64,000 nucleotides of DNA, taken from contig JAUSZU010000001.1 in assembly GCA_030817875.1 (NCBI GenBank), forward strand, positions 3,534,001 through 3,598,000, given 5' to 3'. The notes under the pieces are model-generated. The model was given only the letters and a program-made list of their open reading frames with translations, was not told where the DNA came from and made no database searches. The stretch is from Flavobacterium sp. W4I14 (GTDB lineage Bacteria > Bacteroidota > Bacteroidia > Sphingobacteriales > Sphingobacteriaceae). Positions within the stretch are counted from its first letter, which is position 1. Each line of letters starts with the position of its first letter. This document shows, one piece after another, positions 1 to 9,319 of the stretch. The position numbers and the translations under genes are program-made.

Positions 1-438
1 AAAGGCAAAAAACGAAAAACAAATGAAGCAGCTTTGGATGAGGTATTGGAAACCCCGACGGTTGAAAAAGAGTTAAAACCAACGAAAATAAAAACACCGC
101 TTCCGAAACTGGGCAGCTATTTCCTTTTACAGTTTAAATCGGGATTAAAATACGCAATGATTATCCTCCCGATCAGTTTTATTATGGGTGCATTATATGG
201 CCTTCCTTCAGGAATCATTATTCAACCGGCCATTTTTGTAGTGGCCTTTAGCTGCGTGATGGTCTGTTTAAATTTTATATGTGCATTGTTGTCCGAAATA
301 TTCAATATCCTCATTCTACTTCCATTTAAAAAGGGAAGTCATAGGGTAACACGCTATTTTGCCTTATCAACAGCTTTTCTGGTATGCTATTTGGCGGTTT
401 ATATAGTGCTGCTTAATACTGGGCTTGAGGTTTTCTAA
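1..438 (+). CDS. Hypothetical membrane protein, 5' end cut by the window edge
   Basis: The reading frame is open from base 1, so the beginning of the gene lies to the left of the window. The first in-frame start-like codon inside is a TTG at 34, preceded by eleven sense codons rich in Lys/Arg. The visible 145 residues have a charged N-terminal part and then three or four hydrophobic spans (about residues 40-60, 66-90 and 113-131 counted from the TTG), which predicts an inner-membrane protein. I recognise no family motif. It is followed by a 245-base spacer and faces the TonB receptor gene tail to tail. Confidence 0.6.
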   Translation, partial: KGKKRKTNEAALDEVLETPTVEKELKPTKIKTPLPKLGSYFLLQFKSGLKYAMIILPISFIMGALYGLPSGIIIQPAIFVVAFSCVMVCLNFICALLSEIFNILILLPFKKGSHRVTRYFALSTAFLVCYLAVYIVLLNTGLEVF

Positions 439-540
439 GTTACGGGCACCCTGCCTAAGGCTTGAAGTTACTACCTGATTGACAACTCAAAATTCATAAA
501 TTCTTATCGTATCAGATGGTAACATCTGACACGATTGATA

Positions 541-590
541 AAATAAAAGGGCCTGTACCATAGATTAAAATCACCATGATACAGACCTGG
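541..590 (-). terminator. Probable rho-independent terminator of the TonB receptor gene
   Basis: Read on the minus strand, an imperfect stem (GGTCTGTATC paired with GGTACAGGCC, including G-U pairs, at about 550-590) is followed by a T-rich run (complement of 541-548). It lies about 95 bases beyond the stop codon at 684, where a terminator is expected. The stem is imperfect, hence moderate confidence. Confidence 0.55.
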
Positions 591-683
591 ATATTAACTA
601 TATTTCTTTTTCAATCCCTTACCAGGAACCCTTAATATTTAAAGTAGCTTTCATTTAAGAAAAAAATGAAAGGTGAAACAAAT

Positions 684-2975
684 TTAAAATCTGAAAGAAA
701 AATTGGCTACAAAGTTTCTGGTAAATTGTGGGTTTCCTACCAAGTCCCAATATTCTACATTGGTGATATTGTTTAGCTTAAAGCCAAATTTCCATTTTTC
801 TTTTTGGTAGGAAACGGCAGCATTAATAATATGATAGGCCGGAATGGTATAGGTATTGCTGGAATTTAAATAGGAATCGCCAACATAGTTTCCCCCAAAA
901 CCCAGCCCGATGCCTTTAATATTCTGCAATGGTAACTGATAACTTAACCAATAATTAACGATGTGTTTGGGTGCCTGTGTGGCGTATTTACCTTCATAAA
1001 CATCGGCCTTAACAAATTTATTTTCGTTAAATCCGTACCCTGCCACAACATTTAGCCCCGTAAAAGGATTTGCGGTAAGTTCTACTTCGACACCCTTGCT
1101 CACTTGCTGGCCATCCTGAAAACTAAACAGGGCATTATCCGTACGCAAAGCATTGTCAATATCAATATAATAATAGCTGATGCTTCCGCCGAGTTTACCT
1201 TCAGGCAGTTCTGCTTTTACCCCACCTTCCAATTGGTTGGCAAAAACCGGTTTTGGTTTAAAAAGACTCCCATCAGGCTGTTCAAGTGGCCCCTGATTTT
1301 GAAAACCATTCATAAAGTTCCCAAACAAAGATACCTGGTCTTTAACCACTTGATAAACAACTCCGAACTTAGGGGAAAGAGATGGCTGAACAAAACCTCC
1401 TACATAGGTTTGCTTAAAACGATCAAAACGCAAGCTTAACATCGTCGACAAACGGTCGGTCCAGTTGATCACGTCAGAAGCATATAAACCAAAAGCATTT
1501 CCTCCATACGCATCATTTGATGCAGGTATTGAATTATCGGCTAAAAGGCCGGTTACCCTGCTCAGTCCTGATTTTTCGAAAGGCTGCTTAATGTTTATTT
1601 TATCAAGCGGAAGGGCTTTGTAGGTAAGTGTTTCATCATTATATTCGAAACTCGCGCCAATCAACAGGTTATGTTGAAACTTGCCAGTACTGAACTTACC
1701 ATTGAAATTTTGCTGGATATTGGCATAAGTTCTTTCTCTCGGACCAAAATGCCTGATGCTTGTTGAAGCCGTATCAGCATCGATCCATTCCACATAAGGT
1801 TGATAGCTGTGGTTTAAAAATTCATTTACGTGAGATACGCCAGTTGTTGATGTCCAGTTTTTACTGATCTGATATCTGGCCTGCCCAAAATATTTTGTGG
1901 CTTCGGCATCGCTGAGCAAATCATTTTGAAAGAAAGACTTTTTAAAGCCTATCGGAATATCCCTGGCCGATTTAAAAGGCACTTCATCCCCGAAAAGCAA
2001 GGTGTAGGCTAAACGGTTTGCGTTACTGTTAAAATATTCAAAATCAAACAGGAGCGAAAGACGTTCGCTGGCCTGATAAGAAAGGCTGGGACTAATTACA
2101 TACCTTTTATTTTTACCATATTCGCTTGAACTGTTCTGCTGGTGCTTTACTGCATTGAACCTTAACAGTACTGTTTTTTCTTTATTTAGCGGTGTATTGA
2201 GATCAATAGTTGCGCGGCTTAAATCAAAACTTCCCATGCTATAATCTACCTCACCACCAAAACCCGCATAAGGTTTCTTGGTCACCAGGTTTATAGCCCC
2301 ACCAAAAGTAGCTACCTGAGCGCCAAAAAGCGTACCCGATGGGCCTTTAATCAATTCTACCCGTTCAAGATTCGCTATTTCCGTCCCCGTTCTGTAAACA
2401 GAAGTAGCCATTCCGTTTCTGGCGTAATCAAAATTCGTAAATCCCCTAAATAATACAGCAAAGCTTCCCGTTACATATTCTGTTGGCACAACTCCTGGCG
2501 CAGCCTTAAACACTTCCTTAACATCAGTCATCAGTTGCTCTTTAATTAATGCCTTTCCTACAACATTATATACTTGTGGATTTTCGAGATTTTTTAAAGG
2601 CATTCGGGCAACATAGTCGGTTTCTTTAGTTTGCCGGCCATTGCTATTTACAACAACCTCCTGCAATTGCTGCTTGTCTTCAACCAGCGTAAAATTAATA
2701 ATGGTGGTTTCACCTGCTTTTATCGTTATTGTGCTTTTTTGCGTAAGCAGTCCTGTGAAACTTGCCGTTAAGGTATAAGATCCTGTCGCAACTCTGTTTA
2801 TTGTATAATGGCCTGCCCCGTTTACCACCGCAGCCTTATTTGTTCCAGCCAGAACAACATTTACAAATTCTGCCGGTTTACCATCTGAAGTAGTTACCGT
2901 GCCCTTAATCGTACCTGTTTGGGCAAAAGCCCGCACTGATAAGACCGTTAAAAATAAAGTTAGAAATTTAAACAT
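684..2975 (-). CDS. TonB-dependent receptor, siderophore type
   Basis: This is a 763-residue outer-membrane active transporter. Residues 1-18 form a signal peptide ending in RAFA. Residues about 22-100 are a carboxypeptidase-regulatory-like beta-sandwich common on Bacteroidota TonB receptors. LQEVVV near 104 fits a TonB box. About 125-235 is the plug, with FRGF and the stretch RVELIKGPSGTLFGA, and the rest is the beta-barrel, ending in Phe as outer-membrane barrels do. The plug and barrel resemble FhuE/FecA-like ferric-siderophore receptors; the actual substrate is unknown. There is no SusD partner next to it, which argues against glycan uptake. A TAnnTTTG box lies upstream at 3014-3021. Iron control is plausible for the family, but I see no Fur box I would defend. 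Confidence 0.93.
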   Translation of the reverse strand: MFKFLTLFLTVLSVRAFAQTGTIKGTVTTSDGKPAEFVNVVLAGTNKAAVVNGAGHYTINRVATGSYTLTASFTGLLTQKSTITIKAGETTIINFTLVEDKQQLQEVVVNSNGRQTKETDYVARMPLKNLENPQVYNVVGKALIKEQLMTDVKEVFKAAPGVVPTEYVTGSFAVLFRGFTNFDYARNGMATSVYRTGTEIANLERVELIKGPSGTLFGAQVATFGGAINLVTKKPYAGFGGEVDYSMGSFDLSRATIDLNTPLNKEKTVLLRFNAVKHQQNSSSEYGKNKRYVISPSLSYQASERLSLLFDFEYFNSNANRLAYTLLFGDEVPFKSARDIPIGFKKSFFQNDLLSDAEATKYFGQARYQISKNWTSTTGVSHVNEFLNHSYQPYVEWIDADTASTSIRHFGPRERTYANIQQNFNGKFSTGKFQHNLLIGASFEYNDETLTYKALPLDKINIKQPFEKSGLSRVTGLLADNSIPASNDAYGGNAFGLYASDVINWTDRLSTMLSLRFDRFKQTYVGGFVQPSLSPKFGVVYQVVKDQVSLFGNFMNGFQNQGPLEQPDGSLFKPKPVFANQLEGGVKAELPEGKLGGSISYYYIDIDNALRTDNALFSFQDGQQVSKGVEVELTANPFTGLNVVAGYGFNENKFVKADVYEGKYATQAPKHIVNYWLSYQLPLQNIKGIGLGFGGNYVGDSYLNSSNTYTIPAYHIINAAVSYQKEKWKFGFKLNNITNVEYWDLVGNPQFTRNFVANFSFRF

Positions 2976-3013
2976 GTGAAATTGATTTTATTTAGACTTA
3001 ATATAAATAGTTC

Positions 3014-3021
3014 CAAATATA
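3014..3021 (-). promoter_or_regulatory. Bacteroidota -7 box upstream of the TonB receptor
   Basis: On the minus strand the sequence is TATATTTG, an exact match to the Bacteroidota consensus TAnnTTTG, about 38 bases before the ATG at 2975. No clear -33 TTTG is seen at the expected distance. Confidence 0.5.
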
Positions 3022-3224
3022 GAAAATTATTAACTCTATTATTGAAATAATTAGTCTAGTTAAAAAACATGTTTCATTGATTTACCAACTGATAAAATAG
3101 CTGGTATTAGCTGCAGAAATTAAAAATCATTTCTGACGATTAATACTTCTACAAGGTAACAGCATAGTATACCGGACACGAAAAAGTGGCAGTATTATAA
3201 ATACTGATCCATTCGAACCTATTA

Positions 3225-3345
3225 ACAGGTCCTGCGACAGGCTCTCCGCAGGAGTCCTTTGGACAGGATGACAATTTTATATTCAAACTTGTTAGGTAGA
3301 GTTTGTCGAAACGCTTTGCGAGACATTTAACCAGGTCCTGCGACA
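3225..3345. repeat. Fragments of intergenic hairpin repeats
   Basis: Between the TonB receptor and the DUF1080 gene are short inverted pieces: CCTGCG (3231-3236) paired with CGCAGG (3247-3252), then GTCCTTTGGAC, then CAGGATGAC. CAGGATGAC is the end of the repeat that also occurs inside the glycosyltransferase gene at 52,159-52,263. A minus-strand open frame across this stretch (3149-3358) looks incidental. Confidence 0.5.
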
Positions 3346-3374
3346 TGTTATCAATCACAGATTCTAAAAATAAG

Positions 3375-3476
3375 CGTCATCTCGACCGGAGCAAAGCGGA
3401 GTGGAGAGATCTTTGAATTATATTAAAAGATCTCTTCTCCAAAGGAATTCTTTATGACACTAAAAAGGAGATGACG
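3375..3476. repeat. Nested inverted repeat, possible bidirectional terminator
   Basis: An outer pair CGTCATCTC (3375-3383) / GAGATGACG (3468-3476) encloses an inner pair GGAGAGATCTTT (3403-3414) / AAAGATCTCT (3426-3435). The layout is typical of repeated intergenic palindromes in Pedobacter-like genomes. It sits upstream of the TonB receptor's promoter and just beyond the 3' end of the DUF1080 gene, so it may end that transcript. Confidence 0.6.
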
Positions 3477-3534
3477 ATTCTTCGAAGCCTGATCACTGCA
3501 AGAAAATCTCTGTCCCCCCTCTCCTCTTAGATAA

Positions 3535-4509
3535 TTATTTCGCCGGTGTAATTACAATTTTCCGGTATTCGATCGGTTCGTGATCTCCCTGAAGATAAAT
3601 AGGTCCCGGCTCTCCTTCATTACTATCCAATGCACCGCCTGTAATGCCCGGAATTTCCTGGTTACTGATGATGGTTTTGCCATTGGCTACCACTGTTACC
3701 AAACGGCCAACAAGGGTAATATCGTAGCGCTGCCATTCATCGGGGCCGAGCGTAACCATTTCATTGGCCGTTAAAAATCCGTAAACACCGCCAAAAAGTA
3801 CACTATTAGGGTGCGCATCTTTTTTGCTATCTTCAATCTGCACCTCGTAACGCCCTCTTAAGTATACCCCACTGTTTCCTCCTTTGGCATATTTAAATTC
3901 TACGTGGAGCTTAAAATCATTATACTTCTGTTCGGTAATGAGATTTGACCCCGCTTTCGGACTGGTTAAAATACCGTTTTTCACGATCCATTGGTTTGGT
4001 CCATTGGTTTTCCAGCCAGACAGATCCTTACCATTGAACAAATTGATGGGTTTACCCCATGCAGGTGCAGCAGTTCTTTTCAGGTAAGGAGCCTTAATAC
4101 CTTTCCAGCTATATTGTTTACCATTGCAGTCTGTCATTGTTCCTTGAATTCTGGTATCGGCAACAGTGCCATCAATAATCAGATTCGAGGTACCGCTTTC
4201 CCATTGTGGCGGGATTTCGAACCTAAACTTTCCATTATCAAACTTTACTTCCGATACCGGACGCGCACTACCCGCAGTGGACACAAAGTATCCCACCAAA
4301 GTTTTAAAACCCGACAGTTTTACTTCCAGCCAGGCTGGCGCCGGTTTTCCGTTTACATCAACGGTAATGTCCCAACGACCAATCAATGCTGCAGGCTCAA
4401 CAGCAAGTTTGATGTTATCGCGTATCATTACTGTTGAAGCAAATGTTTTTTCCGACAGGCCTGCGAGGAGCAGACAGCCTATACCAAACAAAAAGATTTT
4501 TTTTCTCAT
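3535..4509 (-). CDS. Secreted DUF1080 (3-keto-disaccharide hydrolase-like) protein
   Basis: The protein has 324 residues and a signal peptide (about 1-24, ending KTFA). Residues about 30-140 form a small beta-rich N-terminal region of unknown family. From about 150 to the end is a DUF1080 domain, a concanavalin-like fold, recognisable by LFNGKDLSGW, GNSGVYLRG, YEVQIED and the final GPIYLQGDHEPIEYRKI. Some DUF1080 members hydrolyse 3-keto-glycosides in the periplasm; others are only carbohydrate-binding. The activity of this one cannot be read from sequence alone. It is monocistronic, flanked by repeats on its 3' side. Confidence 0.85.
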   Translation of the reverse strand: MRKKIFLFGIGCLLLAGLSEKTFASTVMIRDNIKLAVEPAALIGRWDITVDVNGKPAPAWLEVKLSGFKTLVGYFVSTAGSARPVSEVKFDNGKFRFEIPPQWESGTSNLIIDGTVADTRIQGTMTDCNGKQYSWKGIKAPYLKRTAAPAWGKPINLFNGKDLSGWKTNGPNQWIVKNGILTSPKAGSNLITEQKYNDFKLHVEFKYAKGGNSGVYLRGRYEVQIEDSKKDAHPNSVLFGGVYGFLTANEMVTLGPDEWQRYDITLVGRLVTVVANGKTIISNQEIPGITGGALDSNEGEPGPIYLQGDHEPIEYRKIVITPAK

Positions 4510-4768
4510 AGATGTAATAACTTATTAAGCAGTTTATATTTATACCTCAGAGGCTATTGCCAGCCCTTAAGTAATTAGAGGTAAGGTAGAACTTATTTAT
4601 TTTAGGTGCAAATGCCTTCTGTTGAACGAATGACACATGCACTTCAACCGAGAGGCAAGTAACCTATTTCATCCATTCTACATTTTACAGCTCAATTGAA
4701 TTTCTTGAACTAGGTTAAGAAATTACGGAATTAAATTGGGCAATTTTGTTTAACAAAAACATACAGAT

Positions 4769-5218
4769 ATGCTTAATATTATCAAACATCGCTTAGACAT
4801 TTGGGAGGAAGAGCCATTGTATTGGAAACACATGAGCGGGATAGAAAATATCCTTAACGGATCCTCTATCGCTAAGAGCCTGATCGAAATAATTAAGATT
4901 AGGGCCTCGCAAATCAATAAATGTTCATTCTGCATCGAATATCATACCAGCGAAGCGCTCAAATCCGGCGAATTACCGCGCAGGATATTCGCACTGGCTG
5001 CCTGGCAAGAAAGCCCCCTGTTTAGCGAAGTAGAAAAAGTAGTACTACAGTTGACTGAGGAAGTAACCCATATTTCGGAACATGGTGTGGCCGATGAGAC
5101 CTATGAAAAACTTCAGGCACATTTTGATAAAAGAGAAATAGCCAATTTAATTGTCTGTATCTGCCACATCAATTTTTTAAACCGTGTGGGTATTTCTACC
5201 AAGACAGTAGCCTTATAA
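4769..5218 (+). CDS. AhpD-like / carboxymuconolactone decarboxylase family protein
   Basis: The protein has 149 residues and is all-helical in appearance. The key signature is KCSFCIEYH, with C52, C55 and H59 forming the CxxC...H redox site of the AhpD/CMD family (alkylhydroperoxidase-like core). The rest fits: SLIEIIKIRAS before the site and a helix with ALKSGE after it. Such proteins act as small cytoplasmic thiol peroxidases or as poorly understood oxidoreductases. Start: ATG at 4769 is the first in frame. The HD-domain gene follows 97 bases downstream on the same strand and may be co-transcribed. Confidence 0.85.
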   Translation: MLNIIKHRLDIWEEEPLYWKHMSGIENILNGSSIAKSLIEIIKIRASQINKCSFCIEYHTSEALKSGELPRRIFALAAWQESPLFSEVEKVVLQLTEEVTHISEHGVADETYEKLQAHFDKREIANLIVCICHINFLNRVGISTKTVAL

Positions 5219-5315
5219 AACCGTCAACAGCCTGCCTTAATCACAGGTGGGGAAATACAGACGTGAAACTTCGTCCCATTCTGACAATAATAAATGGATC
5301 AAAAATAACATCAAT

Positions 5316-5966
5316 ATGTCACTAAATACCCCAAAAACTGTTGCAGGTATCACAATACCCGACAGTAATTTAGCCAAGCAGGCTACTGAACTCTTAATTG
5401 AGCATAGTTCTGATTTTTTGTACAACCACTCGTTAAGGACTTTCATTTTTGGATCACTAAGTGCGGGACAAAAAAAAATCACATATGACCATGAACTATT
5501 GTATATCTGCTCGGTATTTCATGATCTTGGACTTACCCCACATTATAGCAGTTCGGATAAGCGGTTTGAAGTTGATGGTGCAAATGCTGCCCGTGATTTT
5601 CTGAAAGGGCATGGTTTCTCTCAGCAGACCCTACAATTGGTTTGGGATGCAATTGCCCTGCATACAACGCCTGGGATTGTAGAGTATAAAGAGGCAGAGG
5701 CAGTGCTATTGAACCATGGAGTGGCACTTGATGTGGTAGGACGAGGCTATGAGCAGTTATCGGAAAGTGCCAGGCAGGAAATTATCTACCGCTTTCCGCG
5801 TACCGACTTTAAAAAAACCATTATCCCTACCTTTTACGAGGGGTTTAAGCACAAACCGCATACAACTTTTGGTAACATGAACGCAGATATATGTGCATGC
5901 ATGATCCCTGATTTTAAAAGACCTAATTTTTGTGATGCTATTATTAATTCGCCCTGGAGCGAATAA
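5316..5966 (+). CDS. HD-domain phosphohydrolase-like protein
   Basis: The protein has 216 residues with an HD-superfamily metal site: H38 in NHSLRT, H69-D70 in SVFHDLGL, then a histidine in ALHTTPG further on. HD proteins bind a divalent metal and usually hydrolyse phosphate esters or nucleotides; a relative is fungal cyanamide hydratase, which this resembles in domain layout. The substrate is unknown. I place the start at ATG 5316 (MSLNTPKT) instead of a GTG at 5247, because the extra 23 residues are low-complexity, charged and unlike the family. It follows the AhpD-like gene. Confidence 0.82.
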   Translation: MSLNTPKTVAGITIPDSNLAKQATELLIEHSSDFLYNHSLRTFIFGSLSAGQKKITYDHELLYICSVFHDLGLTPHYSSSDKRFEVDGANAARDFLKGHGFSQQTLQLVWDAIALHTTPGIVEYKEAEAVLLNHGVALDVVGRGYEQLSESARQEIIYRFPRTDFKKTIIPTFYEGFKHKPHTTFGNMNADICACMIPDFKRPNFCDAIINSPWSE

Positions 5967-6021
5967 GATTTTTCAAAGATTGCTGTAATGTCTCCAGGTT
6001 TAAGGCACAATTAAACTTCAT

Positions 6022-6090
6022 TTAACCACAGATAGAAAGGATGCACACGGATATAAAAAACCGTGTTTATCTGTGTGTACCTGTGGTTAA
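6022..6090. terminator. Long palindrome between convergent genes, likely bidirectional terminator
   Basis: TTAACCACAGAT at the left is mirrored by the right end (ATCTGTG... and CTGTGGTTAA), with an inner ACACGGAT / ACCGTGT pair. It separates the HD gene (plus) from the gene ending at 6103 (minus). The 'ACCACAGAT...GCACACGGAT' wording is a widespread intergenic repeat type. Confidence 0.6.
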
Positions 6091-6102
6091 AAGCGCGTAA
6101 CC

Positions 6103-6615
6103 TCATAACATTGGGCTTTCATGACCGAGTGCTACATTTCCGATTCTCTTTTCTTCCAGATGATCGTTACTGTTTTTTTCTACAGAATCTTTAAGCTGCT
6201 TTTCGAGTTTCCCGCTAGAGAAGGTTTCTTCACTATCGACGTTTTTTTTGCCTTCGCTGGCCGTAACGATAACCAGGTTAGAGGTGACCTTAGTTTTGGT
6301 GGGGGATATCTTTTCCACACTGATATACCAGGTGCTGGATATTTTAGCTTTTGATGGCTTGTTTTTATATTTTACAACCAGGTAATTTTTATGATTGACT
6401 GCTGGATAGATTTCATTTTTTATCGAAATAGTCGTCGAGAAAAGCCGGTCGTCTTTTAGGGCATCAAAAGGTCCCTTTGATAGAGAGCTTTGAAGTTTAC
6501 CCACCAGTTTGATGACCTCCTCCCTATTTTTATCAACAACAAAGGATATCTCTTGCGCTTTTGCAATGGAAAGATTCAATAATAATAAACAGATAAGAAG
6601 CAATTTGTTTTTCAT
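6103..6615 (-). CDS. Hypothetical exported protein
   Basis: The protein has 170 residues from the ATG at 6615, where a clear signal peptide begins (MKNKLLLICLLLLNLSIAKA, then Q). The frame is open ten residues further up, but those would precede the signal peptide and are not credible. The mature part is beta-strand rich, with KTKVTSNLVIVTAS, and ends in a charged helical region. No family is recognised. The next gene upstream on this strand starts at 7235. Confidence 0.7.
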   Translation of the reverse strand: MKNKLLLICLLLLNLSIAKAQEISFVVDKNREEVIKLVGKLQSSLSKGPFDALKDDRLFSTTISIKNEIYPAVNHKNYLVVKYKNKPSKAKISSTWYISVEKISPTKTKVTSNLVIVTASEGKKNVDSEETFSSGKLEKQLKDSVEKNSNDHLEEKRIGNVALGHESPML

Positions 6616-6710
6616 TGGTACTATGTTAAGTGATGAAACGACCATGACATACCCACTGCTATTTGTGATCTCATGATATGGAAAAAATTTATAGGTAACC
6701 TATTCAGAAT

Positions 6711-7235
6711 CTAGTAGTCATTGCGCATCACCCTAAAATATAGCTCACGGTGCGAGGTTACGAACAGGGATATAAACGTAAAGAGAAAATTATTGAAGTT
6801 TTTGTCGTCTTCTGCCACGGCACTTTCAAGTTCCCAGCCGTTAAAGAATGTGTGTTTGATCTTAAACAACCTGGCATCATCATAAAACAGGTTTAGCGAG
6901 GGTTGTTTGGTCCAAAAACTGATATGTGCAGAGATACCTAATTCTACATTGATATCCTTGTTATGCTCATCGGATATTATGCTTTTGATATGTAACATTG
7001 AGATGCCGCTACCCGAAAACTCACTAAATAAAAAATCATCTTTTTTTAACTGATAACTGGTTCTTTCGTTTTGGATATTTTTTATCAGACCGTATTTACT
7101 GCCGGCCATATCAGCTGTTAATATTTCTTCACTTTCTTCGGTAAAGACGAAAGAAAATAATTCTTGTCCGTTGGTATCCTTTAAAACCAGCTTAGGTATG
7201 GGTTTGCGGATTCGTTTTAAGTAATAGTCATTCAT
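6711..7235 (-). CDS. Hypothetical cytoplasmic protein, possibly Tubby/LURP-like fold
   Basis: The protein has 174 residues from the ATG at 7235 (MNDYYLKRIRK). A longer frame reaches 7331, but its first 32 residues read through spacer-like sequence. It has no signal peptide and no membrane span, apart from a moderately hydrophobic stretch near residue 150 (FNNFLFTFISLFV). Alternating strands such as PKLVLKDTNGQELFSF, YGLIKNIQNE and LFKIKHTFFNGWELE recall LURP1/Tubby C-terminal-like proteins. This is a weak resemblance, and I leave it as unknown. Confidence 0.65.
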   Translation of the reverse strand: MNDYYLKRIRKPIPKLVLKDTNGQELFSFVFTEESEEILTADMAGSKYGLIKNIQNERTSYQLKKDDFLFSEFSGSGISMLHIKSIISDEHNKDINVELGISAHISFWTKQPSLNLFYDDARLFKIKHTFFNGWELESAVAEDDKNFNNFLFTFISLFVTSHRELYFRVMRNDY

Positions 7236-7461
7236 GGTAAACCGTTTATTCTGATTTTTTGAGCAATTGTGTGCAAAATCGCGCAAGGGCCCAAAAGAGA
7301 TATGCCTGACACAACTATGCTTTAATACCAAAATAGTAAAAAATTTGATTATCGGGCATCAATACCATACATCAGTCTTGCTACACAATACTTCAGGCAA
7401 CACCATAACCAGCTGAACCATCACTCCTTTTCTTTTTTAACTGGCTGCTCTCTTACCTTGG

Positions 7462-7497
7462 AAAACAAAAAGCCTTGCAAATTTTCATCTACAAGGC
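7462..7497 (-). terminator. Rho-independent terminator after pgk
   Basis: On the minus strand GCCTTG (complement of 7492-7497) pairs with CAAGGC (complement of 7472-7477), followed by a T-rich tail (complement of 7462-7471). It lies about 20 bases past the pgk stop codon. Confidence 0.75.
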
Positions 7498-7517
7498 CCT
7501 TTTATTAGGTTTTATTC

Positions 7518-8711
7518 TTATCCATTAATGGCTTTAACACCTGGCAATTCTTTACCTTCCATATACTCAAGTAATGCACCACCACCGGTAGAAACATAAC
7601 TTACCTCATCTTCCATTCCAAATTTTGCAATTGCCGCAGCAGAATCGCCACCACCGATTAAAGAGAATGCGCCGTTATCTTTAGTAGCCGCTACAACTGC
7701 CTCTGCAACAGCTTTAGTACCTACCTGGAAACTTTCCATTTCGAAAACACCCATCGGGCCGTTCCACAATAAGGTTTTAGAGTTTTTAATAACATCCTGG
7801 AACAAAACAACCGATTTTGGACCGATATCCAGTCCCATCCAATCTACAGGAATATGACCAGAGTCTACATCTTTTTTATCGGCATCATTTGCAAATTTAT
7901 CAGCAATTACGGTATCTACAGGTAAAATCAGGTTTACGCCTTTTGCTTTTGCTTTTTCGATCAACTCTAAAGAAAGCGCTTGTTTATCGGCTTCTAATAA
8001 TGAGGTGCCAATTTCTCCGCCTTGTGCTTTAGCAAAAGTGTAAGCCATACCACCGCCAATAATCAGGTTATCTACCTTATCCAGCAATTTCTCAATCAAA
8101 AGAATTTTATCAGATACCTTAGCGCCACCCATAATTGCAGTAAAAGGTCTTTCTGCGTGGTTTAATATTTTCTCTGCATTTTCTACTTCTGAGGCCATTA
8201 AATAACCAAAGTATTTTGCATCTGGGAAAAACTGGGCAATAATTGAAGTTGAAGCGTGTGCACGGTGAGCAGTACCAAAGGCATCGTTTACATAAACATC
8301 GCCTAATTTTGATAATTTCTCTGCAAAGGCAACATCTCCTTTTTCTTCCTCTTTGTAAAAACGAAGATTTTCTAACAATAAAACTTCACCTGGTTTTAAA
8401 TCAGCTGCCTGTTTTACTGCGTTTTCGCCAATACAATCATCAGCAAACTTAACTTCTACACCAACAAGAGCAGACAGATCAGATAAGATGTGTTTTAAAG
8501 AATATTTATCGGTAGGGCCATCTTTCGGGCGGCCTAAGTGAGACATTAAAATAACCGCACCACCATCTTTTAAGATTTTAGAAATGGTTGGCAAAGCCGC
8601 CCTGATTCTTTTATCGTCTGTAATTTTAAATTCGTCATCTAAAGGCACATTAAAATCTACCCTGATTAATGCTTTTTTATCTTTAAAGTCAAACTGGTCA
8701 ATTGTATTCAT
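7518..8711 (-). CDS. pgk: Phosphoglycerate kinase
   Basis: The protein has 397 residues, the normal bacterial length. It transfers phosphate from 1,3-bisphosphoglycerate to ADP in glycolysis, in the cytoplasm. Visible signatures are RVDFNVP near residue 17, MSHLGRP, the second-domain [10 protein letters not shown], and nucleotide-loop GGGDS (353-357) followed by STGGGA. It is preceded by an acetyltransferase gene with only 6 bases between them, so the two form an operon from the promoter at 9222. A terminator follows. The other triose step, gap, lies on the same strand at 13,709-14,704, separated by PqiA-like genes and repeats. Confidence 0.98.
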   Translation of the reverse strand: MNTIDQFDFKDKKALIRVDFNVPLDDEFKITDDKRIRAALPTISKILKDGGAVILMSHLGRPKDGPTDKYSLKHILSDLSALVGVEVKFADDCIGENAVKQAADLKPGEVLLLENLRFYKEEEKGDVAFAEKLSKLGDVYVNDAFGTAHRAHASTSIIAQFFPDAKYFGYLMASEVENAEKILNHAERPFTAIMGGAKVSDKILLIEKLLDKVDNLIIGGGMAYTFAKAQGGEIGTSLLEADKQALSLELIEKAKAKGVNLILPVDTVIADKFANDADKKDVDSGHIPVDWMGLDIGPKSVVLFQDVIKNSKTLLWNGPMGVFEMESFQVGTKAVAEAVVAATKDNGAFSLIGGGDSAAAIAKFGMEDEVSYVSTGGGALLEYMEGKELPGVKAING

Positions 8712-8717
8712 GTTTAA

Positions 8718-9155
8718 TTATTTTTGATTTAAGTTTAATTTCATTTCGTAATGGAAACCGATGCCAGGGATATCGAACTCAGGCGATTCGGTAGTGAAGC
8801 CGATTTTCTTGTAAAAAGCTGCCGCCGTTGAACGTGCATTACACCATAAATAATCGGTTTTATATTCTTTTAGGTACTCAATGGCAAAAGTAACAAGTGC
8901 AGCACCATAACCATTTCCAACTGCATCGGGATGGGTGGCCATACCCCTAAGCTGATAGCCCTCTCCTTCTTCAGGGAAAAAATCGTTCCGCATAAATGTG
9001 GCTATAGATTTTATTTCCCCATCTTTTAAAAAACCAAGGTGAAAGGTATCGTAGGCAAGATCGCCTTCAAAAACACATGCTTCAAATGGTTTGCCATTGC
9101 GCAAAACCAGGCTTCTTAAAGGCAGTACTTCTTCGGGAAGAATAAATTTGACCAT
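8718..9155 (-). CDS. GNAT-family N-acetyltransferase
   Basis: The protein has 145 residues. The acetyl-CoA-binding motif A is seen as RGMATHPDAVGNGYGAAL (R/Q-x-x-G-x-G/A type), followed by an ALVTFA helix and the C-terminal LWCNARSTAAAFYKKIGF pattern, typical of GCN5-related acetyltransferases. The substrate cannot be told from sequence. It is the first gene of a two-gene unit with pgk. A TAnnTTTG box lies 66 bases upstream. Confidence 0.88.
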   Translation of the reverse strand: MVKFILPEEVLPLRSLVLRNGKPFEACVFEGDLAYDTFHLGFLKDGEIKSIATFMRNDFFPEEGEGYQLRGMATHPDAVGNGYGAALVTFAIEYLKEYKTDYLWCNARSTAAAFYKKIGFTTESPEFDIPGIGFHYEMKLNLNQK

Positions 9156-9221
9156 ATTTTTAGTATCATTAGCTTGTATCGAGTATCAAGACACCGCCAT
9201 AGGATGCACCGCAAACGTTTG

Positions 9222-9229
9222 CAAAGTTA
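9222..9229 (-). promoter_or_regulatory. -7 box for the acetyltransferase-pgk operon
   Basis: On the minus strand TAACTTTG matches TAnnTTTG exactly, 66 bases before the ATG at 9155. No good -33 element is seen. It sits just outside the repeat block that begins near 9320. Confidence 0.5.
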
Positions 9230-9319
9230 ATAAAGCAATTGAAACCCGATAATAATATCGACCTGAATTTTTAAAATTTTAAGTGCTGATCCAACAGACT
9301 TTAAAAACAAATAGATTGT

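Noticed and set aside
1104..1439. 111-codon open frame antisense to the TonB receptor
   Set aside because: It lies wholly within a clear, longer gene and its composition is that of a reversed frame.
3149..3358. 69-codon minus-strand open frame
   Set aside because: It runs through hairpin repeats, and its protein has no signal, domain or typical composition.
3991..4437. 148-codon open frame antisense to the DUF1080 gene
   Set aside because: It is a shadow of the real gene; the opposite strand has a signal peptide and domain motifs.
5247..5315. Upstream GTG start for the HD-domain protein
   Set aside because: The added residues are charged and unstructured; the ATG at 5316 gives the natural start.
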